Source: Bacteroidota bacterium
GTDB taxonomy: Bacteria; Bacteroidota; Bacteroidia; Bacteroidales; FEN-979
Length of the DNA: 64,000 bases
Direction: 5' to 3'
Assembly (NCBI GenBank): GCA_026391835.1
Contig: JAPLDF010000062.1
Location: 1-64,000, forward strand
The translations under genes were made by a program, and so were the position numbers. The notes beneath the pieces were generated by a model. It had not been told where the DNA came from. It was given only the letters and a program-made list of their open reading frames with translations, and made no database searches. This document shows, piece after piece, positions 56,014-64,000 of this stretch (within the stretch, counting starts at the first letter, position 1; the number at the start of each line of letters is the position of its first letter).

Positions 56014-56325
56014 ATGCAAGACAATAAGAATCCGCTCAACCAGATCAATATTGAAATTTCGGATGAAGTAGGTGAGGGTATTTATTCAAACCTGGCCATT
56101 ATTACCCATTCTCCGGCAGAGTTCATCGTTGATTTTGTCAAGATGATGCCCGGCGTTCCCAAGGCAAAGGTGAAATCACGGATTATTCTTACCCCGCAGC
56201 ATGCCAAGAGGCTCTATAAGGCCCTGAAGGAAAATGTTGCCAAGTACGAAGCCATCCATGGTGACATCAAAGACTCGGAAGGGGAGATCTCGTATAATTT
56301 CCCAATGCCGACTGCGCAGGCGTAA
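56014..56325 (+). CDS. DUF3467 protein
   Basis: 103-aa protein; INIEISDEVGEGIYSNLAII, FIVDFVKMMPGVPKAKVKSRI and ILTPQHAKRLYKAL are the conserved blocks. Found directly behind rpoC in this phylum; function unknown. It starts 12 nt after rpoC and ends the operon. Confidence 0.9.
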   Translation: MQDNKNPLNQINIEISDEVGEGIYSNLAIITHSPAEFIVDFVKMMPGVPKAKVKSRIILTPQHAKRLYKALKENVAKYEAIHGDIKDSEGEISYNFPMPTAQA

Positions 56326-56405
56326 GGGGGACAAGGAACCAAGGTAACAGAGTAACAAGGTTATAAAGTTACAAAGTTACCGGTCTGAGCCAGGATGCAA
56401 ATTTT

Positions 56406-56438
56406 AGCTGTGGGGAATCTCTTCCTGCAGCTTTTTTT
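56406..56438 (+). terminator. Terminator of the rpoBC operon
   Basis: AGCTG...GGAA with TTCC...CAGCT (56406-56431) and a run of seven T. It reaches the stop codon of the convergent thioredoxin-like gene. Before it, 56335-56383 holds short AAGGTTA/AAAGTTAC repeats. Confidence 0.8.
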
Positions 56439-57624
56439 ATTCCTGGAACTTTTTTAGGTTGTCTTCATATTGCTTGGGGGAGAGCCGTTCTTTCTTCGCA
56501 AGTTCAATCGCTGCCTGCTCATATTTCACGGCTTCCGACTTCTCTCCAAGTTTGAACTTCAGGTTGGCATACGTGTCATTGTTTTCGGCTGTACTCCTGA
56601 GTTCTATCGATTTCTTAGCCCATTCGACGGCTTTTTCGAGATGCTTTTTCTCCGTGGCGATCTGGAAAAAACTATAGGCCATCCGGTTAAGCATCAGGTA
56701 ATCACTTCCGTAATATTTATCAAACCCGGAACAGGCCAGGTCTATAAACTTCGGCATATCCGACTTTACCTGGTAGAGGTTAAGGTCGGAGGAAAATATG
56801 ACCTTATCTGCTTCAGAGAACCCGGAATCCCTGATTTTCTGCTTCAGCTTTGCGTAATTCTCCTCGGTAAACGACCGGCTTTTGGTGTAACTGGTCAACG
56901 ACTGCAGAAAGACATTGGTGATTTTTATGTTAACAGTTTTTTTGGTGTACAATTTCTCAAACTCACCCTGGTGTTGTACAACATAAACAAATTCTTTTGC
57001 ATCCATGTCTGTCTCGTACCTGTAGAAAATTTCCCAGTTGACCTGGTTTGACAGGTCCGACTCCTTCTGGGAGGCGAAATATTGTTGTAAAGGCTCATTG
57101 ATCGGCATATAAGCACCCTGCAACCGATCAAGGTAGTTCATGATAAATTGCGGATCGCGGTTTCCTTCCTGGAATTTTTTCACATAGGCACTGAATCCTT
57201 CCCCGGGGGTGAGGGCAGTTTTTCCCATCTCAAGGTAGTCTTCCGTTTTTTGCGGAACGCCAACACGTTTGTGTACCATTTCGCCGGCACCGTTGATGAA
57301 CAGCAACGTCGGATAGGCCTTTACCTGGTAAAACTGGGCCAGTTGGAGCCCTTCACCTTTTTCCATGTCGAAATGGGCGCAGATGAAGGTCGAATTGTAA
57401 TAATCGGCAATGCTGTCTTTAGTAAACATATTGGCCGCCATCCATTTACAGGGTCCGCACCAGCTGGTATAGGCGTCGAGGAAGATCAGCTTGTTTTGAA
57501 CTTTGGATTGTTCAAGGAGTTCAGACCAGGGTTTATCGATAAAGGTAATTGAACGGTTCTGGGAAAAACCGGTAAGGTATGTAAACATCATGAGGACCGT
57601 TAAAAACGGCAGTTTATTTTTCAT
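56437..57624 (-). CDS. Secreted thioredoxin-fold protein with helical repeats
   Basis: About 395 aa from ATG 57624, which opens a signal peptide (LPFLTVLMMFTYLTGFSQ); an upstream in-frame ATG at 57684 would add 20 residues with no signal character. The thioredoxin domain has SWCGPCKWM (redox pair CGPC) and the cis-Pro region YPTLLF. The C-terminal half has TPR-like helices (AVEWAKKSIELRSTAENNDTY is part of one). Likely periplasmic disulfide reductase or chaperone-like protein; no partner evident. Confidence 0.85.
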   Translation of the reverse strand: MKNKLPFLTVLMMFTYLTGFSQNRSITFIDKPWSELLEQSKVQNKLIFLDAYTSWCGPCKWMAANMFTKDSIADYYNSTFICAHFDMEKGEGLQLAQFYQVKAYPTLLFINGAGEMVHKRVGVPQKTEDYLEMGKTALTPGEGFSAYVKKFQEGNRDPQFIMNYLDRLQGAYMPINEPLQQYFASQKESDLSNQVNWEIFYRYETDMDAKEFVYVVQHQGEFEKLYTKKTVNIKITNVFLQSLTSYTKSRSFTEENYAKLKQKIRDSGFSEADKVIFSSDLNLYQVKSDMPKFIDLACSGFDKYYGSDYLMLNRMAYSFFQIATEKKHLEKAVEWAKKSIELRSTAENNDTYANLKFKLGEKSEAVKYEQAAIELAKKERLSPKQYEDNLKKFQE

Positions 57625-57683
57625 ATAGGGAGATTTAGACTTATAACGTTGTAATTGGTAAAGATTGTGCGAAGTTAATACCA

Positions 57684-57691
57684 TATCTTTG
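57684..57691 (+). promoter_or_regulatory. Likely -7 element before the DUF2520 gene
   Basis: TATCTTTG matches TAnnTTTG, 25 nt before the GTG start at 57716. The -33 element is not clear. Confidence 0.5.
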
Positions 57692-57715
57692 TATTTTTAG
57701 CAAAAATTTAACCAG

Positions 57716-58513
57716 GTGCAGGGAGCACAGATTCACGAAATTGTCATCATCGGGGCCGGAAGGCTGGCTACACATCTTGGAGTGGCATTTTATAAACATG
57801 GATTGAATGTTGTCCAGGTTTACAACCGCACCCCTGAAAGAGGGATCAGGCTTGCTGAAAAGATAGGAGCAGCTTTTACGGATAAAATCCGGGAGATTGA
57901 ATCAACCGCTGATCTTTATATCCTGGCAGTTTCAGATTCCACTATTGAGGAGCTGGCCCACAAACTGCAGCTGGATAACAAGCTGGTTGTCCATACCTCC
58001 GGAACGGTGGAAATAGATATCCTTGCGCCGATATCAAAAAACACCGGCGTGTTTTACCCCGTGCAAACGTTTACAAACAACAGGAGGGTTGATTTCAGGG
58101 GGATCCCTTTGTGCATAGAGGCGAATTCGGCGGCCTCGGAAGAGTTGCTGACGGAGCTGGCGAAAAAACTTTCTCAACATGTGTACTCCCTGGCGAGTGA
58201 TAAAAGGAGGCTGCTTCACCTGGGAGCTGTTTTTGCATCCAACTTTACAAATTTCATGTATGCTGTTTCTGAAGAGCTCCTCCTTTCCGGTGAAATCCCT
58301 TTTAACCTGCTTGAGCCGCTCATAATTCAAACTGTAAGGAATATAAATCACGGTAATCTTATTCAAAGCCAGACCGGGCCTGCAGTAAGGGGCGATATGA
58401 AGGTGCTTGAAACACATCGTGCGTTGCTCTCCGGCCATCCTGACTATCTTGAAATTTACAACCTGATCACACAAAATATCATTAAACATAAATCCCTGCA
58501 TGGCAAATTATAA
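57716..58513 (+). CDS. Rossmann-fold/DUF2520 protein
   Basis: 265 aa, starting with GTG 57716. The N-terminal Rossmann domain has the nucleotide loop IVIIGAGRLATHLG and resembles F420/NADP-dependent reductases and pyrroline-5-carboxylate reductase. The C-terminal helical DUF2520 domain has FASNFTNFMYAVSEELL. Substrate unknown. It overlaps kdsC by 14 nt, so they are coupled. Confidence 0.85.
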   Translation: MQGAQIHEIVIIGAGRLATHLGVAFYKHGLNVVQVYNRTPERGIRLAEKIGAAFTDKIREIESTADLYILAVSDSTIEELAHKLQLDNKLVVHTSGTVEIDILAPISKNTGVFYPVQTFTNNRRVDFRGIPLCIEANSAASEELLTELAKKLSQHVYSLASDKRRLLHLGAVFASNFTNFMYAVSEELLLSGEIPFNLLEPLIIQTVRNINHGNLIQSQTGPAVRGDMKVLETHRALLSGHPDYLEIYNLITQNIIKHKSLHGKL

Positions 58514-59021
58514 GGAACACCTGAAGCACATCAATACGTTCATTTTTGACTATGATGGTGTACTGACCGATGGAAGCGTGATTACCACGAACGCAGGCGA
58601 GTCGTTCCGCATATCGAATGTCAAGGATGGCTACGCGCTGCAACTTGCGTCGAAAAAAGGATACAAGGTAGCCGTTATTTCCGGGGCAACCTCCGAATCA
58701 ATGATGCACCGGATGAAGGCGCTCCAGATCACCGATGTTTTCCTGGGTGTTGAAAACAAGCAGAAGGTTTTCCATGAGTATCTGAAGGCGAATGACCTTC
58801 AACCTGCCCAGGTGCTCTACATGGGCGATGATATACCCGATTACGAGGTTATGCTTGAGGCCGGGATCTCCACCTGCCCTGCAGATGCTGCCGAGGAGAT
58901 CAAATCGGTTGCTAAATATATCTCTCACTTCAACGGGGGCAAAGGGTGCGCGCGTGATGTAATCGAGCAGGTGCTGAAGGTACAGGGGAAGTGGATGAAT
59001 GATGATGCGTATCACTGGTAG
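58500..59021 (+). CDS. kdsC: Kdo-8-phosphate phosphatase-type HAD protein
   Basis: 173-aa capless HAD phosphatase: FIFDYDGVLTDGS (nucleophile Asp and general acid), VISGATSES (Thr/Ser), KQKVFHEY (Lys), and GDDIPDYEVM (Mg-binding Asp). The KdsC type hydrolyses Kdo-8-phosphate for LPS core; lpxB nearby supports this. Complete, normal length. Confidence 0.88.
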   Translation: MANYKEHLKHINTFIFDYDGVLTDGSVITTNAGESFRISNVKDGYALQLASKKGYKVAVISGATSESMMHRMKALQITDVFLGVENKQKVFHEYLKANDLQPAQVLYMGDDIPDYEVMLEAGISTCPADAAEEIKSVAKYISHFNGGKGCARDVIEQVLKVQGKWMNDDAYHW

Positions 59022-59039
59022 ACCATAAAAACAAAAATA

Positions 59040-60014
59040 ATGCTGATAAAGGGGATGACGTTTTTCAAATGGGTCAAGGCGGTTTCGAGGCTGACAAGGT
59101 TGCCGAACGTGCTGATTATTATCCTGACCCAGGTACTTTTACGATATTGTATCCTTGAGCCCTATCTTTACGCGGATGCACCTGAAGCCATGTCGCCGTT
59201 ACCATATTTCCTGGTCATGGTGTTCGTTACCGTAGTCATTGCCATTGGCGGGTATGTGATCAACGATTATTTTGATGTGAAGATCGACAGCATCAACAGG
59301 CCTGAGAAACTGGTTGTCAACAAGCTTATCGGCGGCCTCACGGCCATAAAACTTCACCTTTTCCTGAACGCAGTGGCAATTTTGCTGGGATTTTACCTTT
59401 CATGGCGCATCAAAGCGATCAGTTTCGGATTTGTATTTCCATTCATTTCCGGGCTGCTCTGGATATACTCGGCCAAATACAAACGCGTGTTGTTTTGGGG
59501 GAATTTCATTGTTGCCGGACTTTCGGCATTTGTGATCCTGGTGGTACTGCTCTTCGAATTTTTCTGGCTGCGCATGAATGCGGTGCAGTTTATGTCGGTT
59601 CTGCCCGATATCCGCTGGGTTACCTATGTATTCTTTGCTTATGCCATCTTTGCCTTCCTGGTTTCAATGGTGCGGGAGATTATCAAGGATATGGAAGATA
59701 CCGAAGGAGATGAAATGGCTGGCTGCCAGACCTTGCCAATTGTTGTTGGAATAAAATATACCCGGTATGTTGTTTTTGGAATCCTGATCGTCACCGTGGT
59801 GCTGCTTGCTTATGCCATGGTAATCCTCAACCGCCTCAGCCTTTTCATGGCTTTCTGGTACTTCGTTTTTACCGTCCAAACCGGGGCTTTGTACCTGATG
59901 GTCAAGTTGTATCATGCCAGGGAAAAGCAGGATTATCATTATCTCAGCAGTCTTTGTAAATTGATCATGGTCGCCGGGATCCTGTCAATGGAAGTGATTT
60001 TAATCAGTAACTGA
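59040..60014 (+). CDS. UbiA-family prenyltransferase
   Basis: 324-aa integral membrane protein with about eight hydrophobic helices. The first Asp motif is NDYFDVKIDSINRPEK and the second KDMEDTEGDE, both needed to bind the prenyl diphosphate with Mg. The family includes geranylgeranylglycerol-phosphate synthase-type and menaquinone enzymes; the exact acceptor is not identified. 18 nt after kdsC and 6 nt before maf, hence an operon. Confidence 0.85.
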   Translation: MLIKGMTFFKWVKAVSRLTRLPNVLIIILTQVLLRYCILEPYLYADAPEAMSPLPYFLVMVFVTVVIAIGGYVINDYFDVKIDSINRPEKLVVNKLIGGLTAIKLHLFLNAVAILLGFYLSWRIKAISFGFVFPFISGLLWIYSAKYKRVLFWGNFIVAGLSAFVILVVLLFEFFWLRMNAVQFMSVLPDIRWVTYVFFAYAIFAFLVSMVREIIKDMEDTEGDEMAGCQTLPIVVGIKYTRYVVFGILIVTVVLLAYAMVILNRLSLFMAFWYFVFTVQTGALYLMVKLYHAREKQDYHYLSSLCKLIMVAGILSMEVILISN

Positions 60015-60020
60015 ACCGCC

Positions 60021-60605
60021 ATGATCCATCGGCAATTAAACGGCAGGCACGTCATCCTGGCATCACAGTCCCCCAGGCGCCAGTACCTTTTAAAGGACCT
60101 CGGGATTGATTTTGAGGTAAGGGAGACACATGTCAGGGAAGTATACCCCGATGGGCTGCTTCCGGCCGAAATTGCCCGCTACCTGGCTGAACTGAAGGCA
60201 GCCAGCTTTGACGATGCGCAACTGGATGAAATGGCCATCGTAATCACGGCTGATACCATCGTTTCGCTCGGGGAGGAGATTCTCGGGAAGCCGTCCAACT
60301 ATGAAGAAGCAGTGGTCATGCTGCAGAAACTTTCGGGCCGCCGGCATGATGTGATCACTGCGGTATGCCTGAAATCATCGAAAAAAAAGCTGGTTTTTCA
60401 TGTGCTCTCCTCGGTCTATTTCAAAGAGTTATCCGGTGAGGAGATCAGGTATTACATCGACAATTTTCAGCCGTTTGATAAAGCGGGAGGGTATGGCATC
60501 CAGGAATGGATCGGCTACATCGGCATCAACAAAATTGAAGGCTCTTTCTTTAACGTGATGGGCCTCCCCGTAAAAGAACTCTACGAACAGCTTCTGGAAT
60601 TTTAA
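60021..60605 (+). CDS. maf: Maf nucleoside-triphosphate pyrophosphatase
   Basis: 194 aa. The N-terminal VILASQSPRRQYLLKDLG carries the Maf signature (SxR motif). ITADTIVSLGEEILGKP holds the catalytic Asp, and YYIDNFQPFDKAGGYGIQ the second conserved block. Removes modified or non-canonical nucleotides. Complete. Confidence 0.93.
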   Translation: MIHRQLNGRHVILASQSPRRQYLLKDLGIDFEVRETHVREVYPDGLLPAEIARYLAELKAASFDDAQLDEMAIVITADTIVSLGEEILGKPSNYEEAVVMLQKLSGRRHDVITAVCLKSSKKKLVFHVLSSVYFKELSGEEIRYYIDNFQPFDKAGGYGIQEWIGYIGINKIEGSFFNVMGLPVKELYEQLLEF

Positions 60606-60622
60606 CTATCCCCCTGTAATTC

Positions 60623-61348
60623 TTAATTTTTAATTTTTAATTGTTTGTCCATACACTGGCATTCACCGGAATCCCTCACTGCCACAAGTGAAACCTCATC
60701 AATGAAATAAAAAGTTGATTTAAACAGGGAATCGGTCGCCGATCTTGTGCGGATATTCCAGAATTCATCGCCCTTCGAAAAATCACCAAGTGTCAGCAGC
60801 CGTTCATTTCCTTTCGCCTTATAGAGTCCGCTGATGCACATCCACTGGTCCTGGTCGGTCAGGTATTGGCCGTTTCCAAGGGAAGTATACGGAATTTTTA
60901 ATTTATGTGCATCCTGCGACCTGATCTCCGTAACCGAAAGCAGGGCTCCGATCTCCCTGAAGGCATAACCGGTCTTCCCTAGGCTGACGTGTGCGCTGAT
61001 GCAGTAGAGTTGTCCCGAAACCAGTGCTGAATCCAGCTGGGTCTGCAGGTATTCGAAAAATTCATTGCGATTGAGGTTGTAGAACTGCAACCCTGCATAT
61101 GCATGCCCGGCATAGGGAACCTGTCCCCCTTTTTTATTGAATTCGGTCCCGTAATCCAAACCGGTGGAGCAATCATTGAAATAATCCGGGGTGCCGATAT
61201 TGGGGCTTACCCAGAAATCCGCCAGGCTGATTTGACCCGGCCGCTCGGGGCACCCTGATTTTTGTTCAAACCCGGGATTCCTTACCAGGTTCTGGGAAAA
61301 CAGCATAACGGGTATGAACAACAGCAACAGGGCAAGGCAGCGGATCAT
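60623..61348 (-). CDS. Secreted protein of unknown function
   Basis: 241 aa with a signal peptide (LALLLLFIPVMLFSQ). NLVRNPGFEQKSGCPERPGQ, NDCSTGLDYGTEFN and YAGHAYAGLQFYNLN suggest a carbohydrate-binding-like beta-sandwich such as those in secreted Bacteroidota proteins (often N-terminal to OmpA domains, but none is present here). It ends with a C-x-C (ECQCMDK). Function not assigned. Confidence 0.75.
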   Translation of the reverse strand: MIRCLALLLLFIPVMLFSQNLVRNPGFEQKSGCPERPGQISLADFWVSPNIGTPDYFNDCSTGLDYGTEFNKKGGQVPYAGHAYAGLQFYNLNRNEFFEYLQTQLDSALVSGQLYCISAHVSLGKTGYAFREIGALLSVTEIRSQDAHKLKIPYTSLGNGQYLTDQDQWMCISGLYKAKGNERLLTLGDFSKGDEFWNIRTRSATDSLFKSTFYFIDEVSLVAVRDSGECQCMDKQLKIKN

Positions 61349-61435
61349 GGTTCGATTTTGAAGAATAACCCCTCAAAGCTACAGGATTTATTCCTAATTT
61401 TGCAAAACTTTTTTACTGCCTGAAAATCACTGAAA

Positions 61436-62200
61436 ATGAATGAAAAACCCCTGATACTGATCACAAACGATGATGGTGTCAAAGCGCCCGGGATCCGGGC
61501 ATTGATCAACTACATCAGGCCTTTTGGCCGGGTGGTGGTGGTGGCTCCCGACCGCCCGCAATCCGGCACTGCCCATGCCGTCACCATCGCCCATCCTCTG
61601 CGGCTGGAACTGCTTTCGAAGGAAGAAGACTACGAAGAGTATTGCTGCAACGGAACACCCGCCGATTGTGTGAAACTTGCCTTTAAAATTGTCATGCGGC
61701 GCCGTCCCGACTTCCTGTTTTCCGGGATCAACCACGGAACCAATGCATCCATCAACATCATCTACTCGGGTACAATGGCAGCTGTTCTTGAGGGCGCCCT
61801 CGCAGGGGTGCCTTCTGTTGGTTTTTCGTTGAACAACTATAGCCTGAATGCAGACTTCGGGCCGTCGGAGCAGTTTATTAAATCAATCGCCGCCAATGTT
61901 ATTTCCCAGGGACTTCCTGAGGGCGTATGCCTGAATGTGAACATCCCCGATATTTCTGTTGAGAAGATCGCAGGAATCAGGCTTTGCCGGCAGGCAGCCG
62001 GAACGTGGCAGGAGGATTTTGATGAACGGGAGGACCCGAACGGCCGCAAGTACTACTGGATGAAAGGTGTATACGTCCATGTCGGGAATGGCGAAGATAC
62101 CGACCAGTGGGCCGTGGAACACAACTATGTGGCCGTGGTACCGGTACAGTTTGACCTCACTGCCGGCAAGGCTCTTGAACTACTTAGAAACAGGTTTTAA
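61436..62200 (+). CDS. surE: 5'/3'-nucleotidase SurE
   Basis: 254 aa. ILITNDDGVKAPGIRAL gives the Asp pair of the metal site, APDRPQSGTAHAVT the conserved Ser/Asn region, and SGINHGTNASINIIYSGT the substrate pocket. Dephosphorylates nucleoside monophosphates. It overlaps lpxB by 1 nt (translational coupling). Confidence 0.96.
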   Translation: MNEKPLILITNDDGVKAPGIRALINYIRPFGRVVVVAPDRPQSGTAHAVTIAHPLRLELLSKEEDYEEYCCNGTPADCVKLAFKIVMRRRPDFLFSGINHGTNASINIIYSGTMAAVLEGALAGVPSVGFSLNNYSLNADFGPSEQFIKSIAANVISQGLPEGVCLNVNIPDISVEKIAGIRLCRQAAGTWQEDFDEREDPNGRKYYWMKGVYVHVGNGEDTDQWAVEHNYVAVVPVQFDLTAGKALELLRNRF

Positions 62201-63321
62201 TGCGCTATTATTTAATTGCCGGGGAGGCTTCAGGTGACCTTCATGCGTCGAACGTCATCAGGGAGCTGGCAAAGCAGGACCAGGGAGCCACGTTCCGGTG
62301 CTGGGGCGGCGATCTGATGGAATGCGAAGGAGCCGAGCTGGTGAAGCATTACCGCGACCTGGCATTTATGGGGTTCCTGGAGGTCGTGTCGCAATTGCCG
62401 ACCATCCTGAATAATTTCCGTTTCTGTGAAAAAGACTTGCTTGCCTACCGGCCTGATGTGTTGATCCTGGTTGATTATCCCGGGTTTAACCTGCGCATGG
62501 CCAGGTTTGCGAAACAGCACGGGATAAGGGTTTTTTATTACATCTCCCCGCAACTGTGGGCCTGGCACGCTTCAAGGGTGAAGACAATTAAAAAATGGGT
62601 GGATCACATGTTTGTCATCCTTCCGTTTGAACAGGCTTTTTACGCCGGTTATGATTATAAGGTCGATTTCCAGGGGCATCCTTTGCTGGACGTCATCAAT
62701 GAAGAGATGCAGGTGCCCGGCCGCACGGAATTCCTGGAGATGAACAGGCTGCCCGACCTTCCTGTGATTGCTCTCCTCCCCGGCAGCAGAAAGATGGAGA
62801 TTGAAAAAATGTTGAAAATCATGATCTCTGTCCGGCCGTCCTTCCCTGGTTTTCAGTTTGTGATTGCAGGCGCCCCGTCAATCGGGCAGGATTTTTATGC
62901 CGGCATCCTTAAGGGCACCGACATCCGGCTGGTAACGGGCCAAACCTATCATCTGCTGAGCCATTCGGTGATTGCTCTTGTCACATCAGGCACTGCAACC
63001 CTCGAAACAGCTTTGATCGGGATCCCGCAGGTGGTCTGTTACCGGGGAAACATATTCTCATACATGATCGCACGCAGGCTCGTGAAGGTCAAGTTCATCT
63101 CGCTTGTAAACCTTATCTGCGGGAAAATGGTGGTCCCGGAACTGATCCAGCAGGAGCTGAATCATAAAAACCTGGTCGGTACGATGGGGTCGCTCCTTGT
63201 TCCCGGCAGTGCCCGGGATGCCGTTTTGGAAGGGTACCATGAACTGAAACATAAGCTTGGGGGGCGTGGTGCTTCATCGCGGGTTGCCCGGCTGATGATA
63301 CAATATTTAACTAAAAAATAA
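62200..63321 (+). CDS. lpxB: Lipid-A-disaccharide synthase
   Basis: 373-aa glycosyltransferase joining UDP-diacylglucosamine and lipid X to form the lipid A disaccharide. YLIAGEASGDLHASN and YISPQLWAWHASRVKTIK are the family signatures; GHPLLDVI and LPGSRKMEIEKM are also typical. Confirms a Gram-negative envelope. Confidence 0.96.
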   Translation: MRYYLIAGEASGDLHASNVIRELAKQDQGATFRCWGGDLMECEGAELVKHYRDLAFMGFLEVVSQLPTILNNFRFCEKDLLAYRPDVLILVDYPGFNLRMARFAKQHGIRVFYYISPQLWAWHASRVKTIKKWVDHMFVILPFEQAFYAGYDYKVDFQGHPLLDVINEEMQVPGRTEFLEMNRLPDLPVIALLPGSRKMEIEKMLKIMISVRPSFPGFQFVIAGAPSIGQDFYAGILKGTDIRLVTGQTYHLLSHSVIALVTSGTATLETALIGIPQVVCYRGNIFSYMIARRLVKVKFISLVNLICGKMVVPELIQQELNHKNLVGTMGSLLVPGSARDAVLEGYHELKHKLGGRGASSRVARLMIQYLTKK

Positions 63322-63348
63322 GTTAGGTTTTCAATCAATTCAACAACT

Positions 63349-64000
63349 ATGAAACACATGAAATTTATTCTCTCAGTGCTTGTTTGCAGCGCATTTATTT
63401 TTAGTGGACAGGCTCAGAAAACTCCACAGAAAAATACAGGCAGCCAGCAAAAAGTTGTCCGCCTCAACCCGGTGAAGATCGATACGAACGATCCGAATAA
63501 GAAAGCACTGAATAAGTTTTCAAAGGAGAAGATGTTCAATGTAAATACCCCGCCCCAACCTTTGAAACCGGAGGAGGTAAAGGCCATGAATTTCTTCAAT
63601 GAAGGATCAAAAAAAGGCAAAGCCGGTGATTTTGAGGGAGCCATCGCTGAATTTACCAAGTCGCTGGACCTGAATAAAAATGTAAATGCCTATGTGAAAC
63701 GCGGCTATGCCTACCTTATGGTCGGGAATTATGGAGCGGCCATCAGTGATGAAACCGAAGCGCTGCGGCTGCAGGAGACCTATGTCAGAGCCTACTTTAT
63801 CAGGGGATTGTGCCGTTTTGAGACCGGCGATTACAAAGCGGCGAAGCAGGACCTTGACATTTTTCTCGATAAGGACAGAACCAATGCGATTGCGTTCAAC
63901 TACATGGCAGCCATTACGTTCATGGACCAGGATTACAAAGGCGCCCTGGAAAATTACAACGAAGTGGTCAGGCTTGATCCAACATACCCTGACATATATA
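63349..64000 (+). CDS. TPR-repeat protein with signal peptide (partial)
   Basis: ATG 63349 opens a frame that runs past the window end (217 codons seen). The signal peptide is MKHMKFILSVLVCSAFIFSG, then a low-complexity stretch, then TPR-like repeats from about residue 85 (FNEGSKKGKAGDFEGAIAEF, AYVKRGYAYLMVGNYGAAI, FNYMAAITFMDQDYKGALE). Probably a secreted or periplasmic scaffold. 27 nt after lpxB. Confidence 0.85.
   Translation, partial: MKHMKFILSVLVCSAFIFSGQAQKTPQKNTGSQQKVVRLNPVKIDTNDPNKKALNKFSKEKMFNVNTPPQPLKPEEVKAMNFFNEGSKKGKAGDFEGAIAEFTKSLDLNKNVNAYVKRGYAYLMVGNYGAAISDETEALRLQETYVRAYFIRGLCRFETGDYKAAKQDLDIFLDKDRTNAIAFNYMAAITFMDQDYKGALENYNEVVRLDPTYPDIY

Overview
The window looks like Bacteroidota (Bacteroidales-like) chromosome. 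Signs are several matches to the phylum's promoter consensus (TTTG about 20 nt before TAnnTTTG), giant secreted proteins with type A type IX secretion (T9SS) C-terminal sorting domains, TPR–membrane–LuxR regulators, a DUF3467 gene behind rpoC, an Arm-DNA-bind-type integrase, and lpxB and kdsC for lipid A/Kdo.

Region 1 (1-11.7 kb, all + strand) is an accessory block resembling the leading region of a conjugative or integrative element. It holds a truncated gene, a 56-aa gene, radC, an AT-rich insertion (DUF6624 protein, lipoprotein, single-chain restriction-modification enzyme), a small protein with an SSB-like DEIPF tail, an ArdC-type antirestriction protease, an IS110-family element, a zinc-finger operon and an alanine-rich protein gene. 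Several genes form repeated modules: a ~290-298 nt structured leader, then a gene, then a strong intrinsic terminator. The leader occurs upstream of the 56-aa gene, radC, ardC and the 153-aa gene. A fifth, 5'-truncated copy is split by the IS. Its stems are kept by paired base changes between copies. This repeated leader is the most unusual thing in the window. A candidate explanation is a promoter or leader that works while the element is single-stranded during transfer.

Region 2 (11.8-36.2 kb, all - strand) is a secretion/degradation locus: a TPR–LuxR regulator, a 53-aa ORF overlapping the first giant gene by ATGA, and three giant T9SS-exported beta-helix proteins (1802, 1620 and about 2715 aa) interleaved with two paralogous Cys-type sulfatases. 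A tandem operator-like repeat and a promoter lie in front of the first unit.

Region 3 (36.4-38 kb) has a tyrosine integrase, four short repeats beside its start, and a tRNA-Val(GAC) whose 3' end faces the integrase. This is the usual geometry of an element integrated in a tRNA gene, so regions 1 and 2 may lie in one large island whose other end is outside the window.

Region 4 (38-64 kb) is core chromosome: flavin reductase, dipeptidyl peptidase IV, rpsU–xer–hpf, four tRNAs, tuf, tRNA-Trp, secE–nusG–rplKAJL–rpoBC–DUF3467, a thioredoxin-like protein, a DUF2520 protein, kdsC, a UbiA prenyltransferase, maf, a secreted hypothetical protein, surE–lpxB, and the start of a TPR protein cut by the window end.
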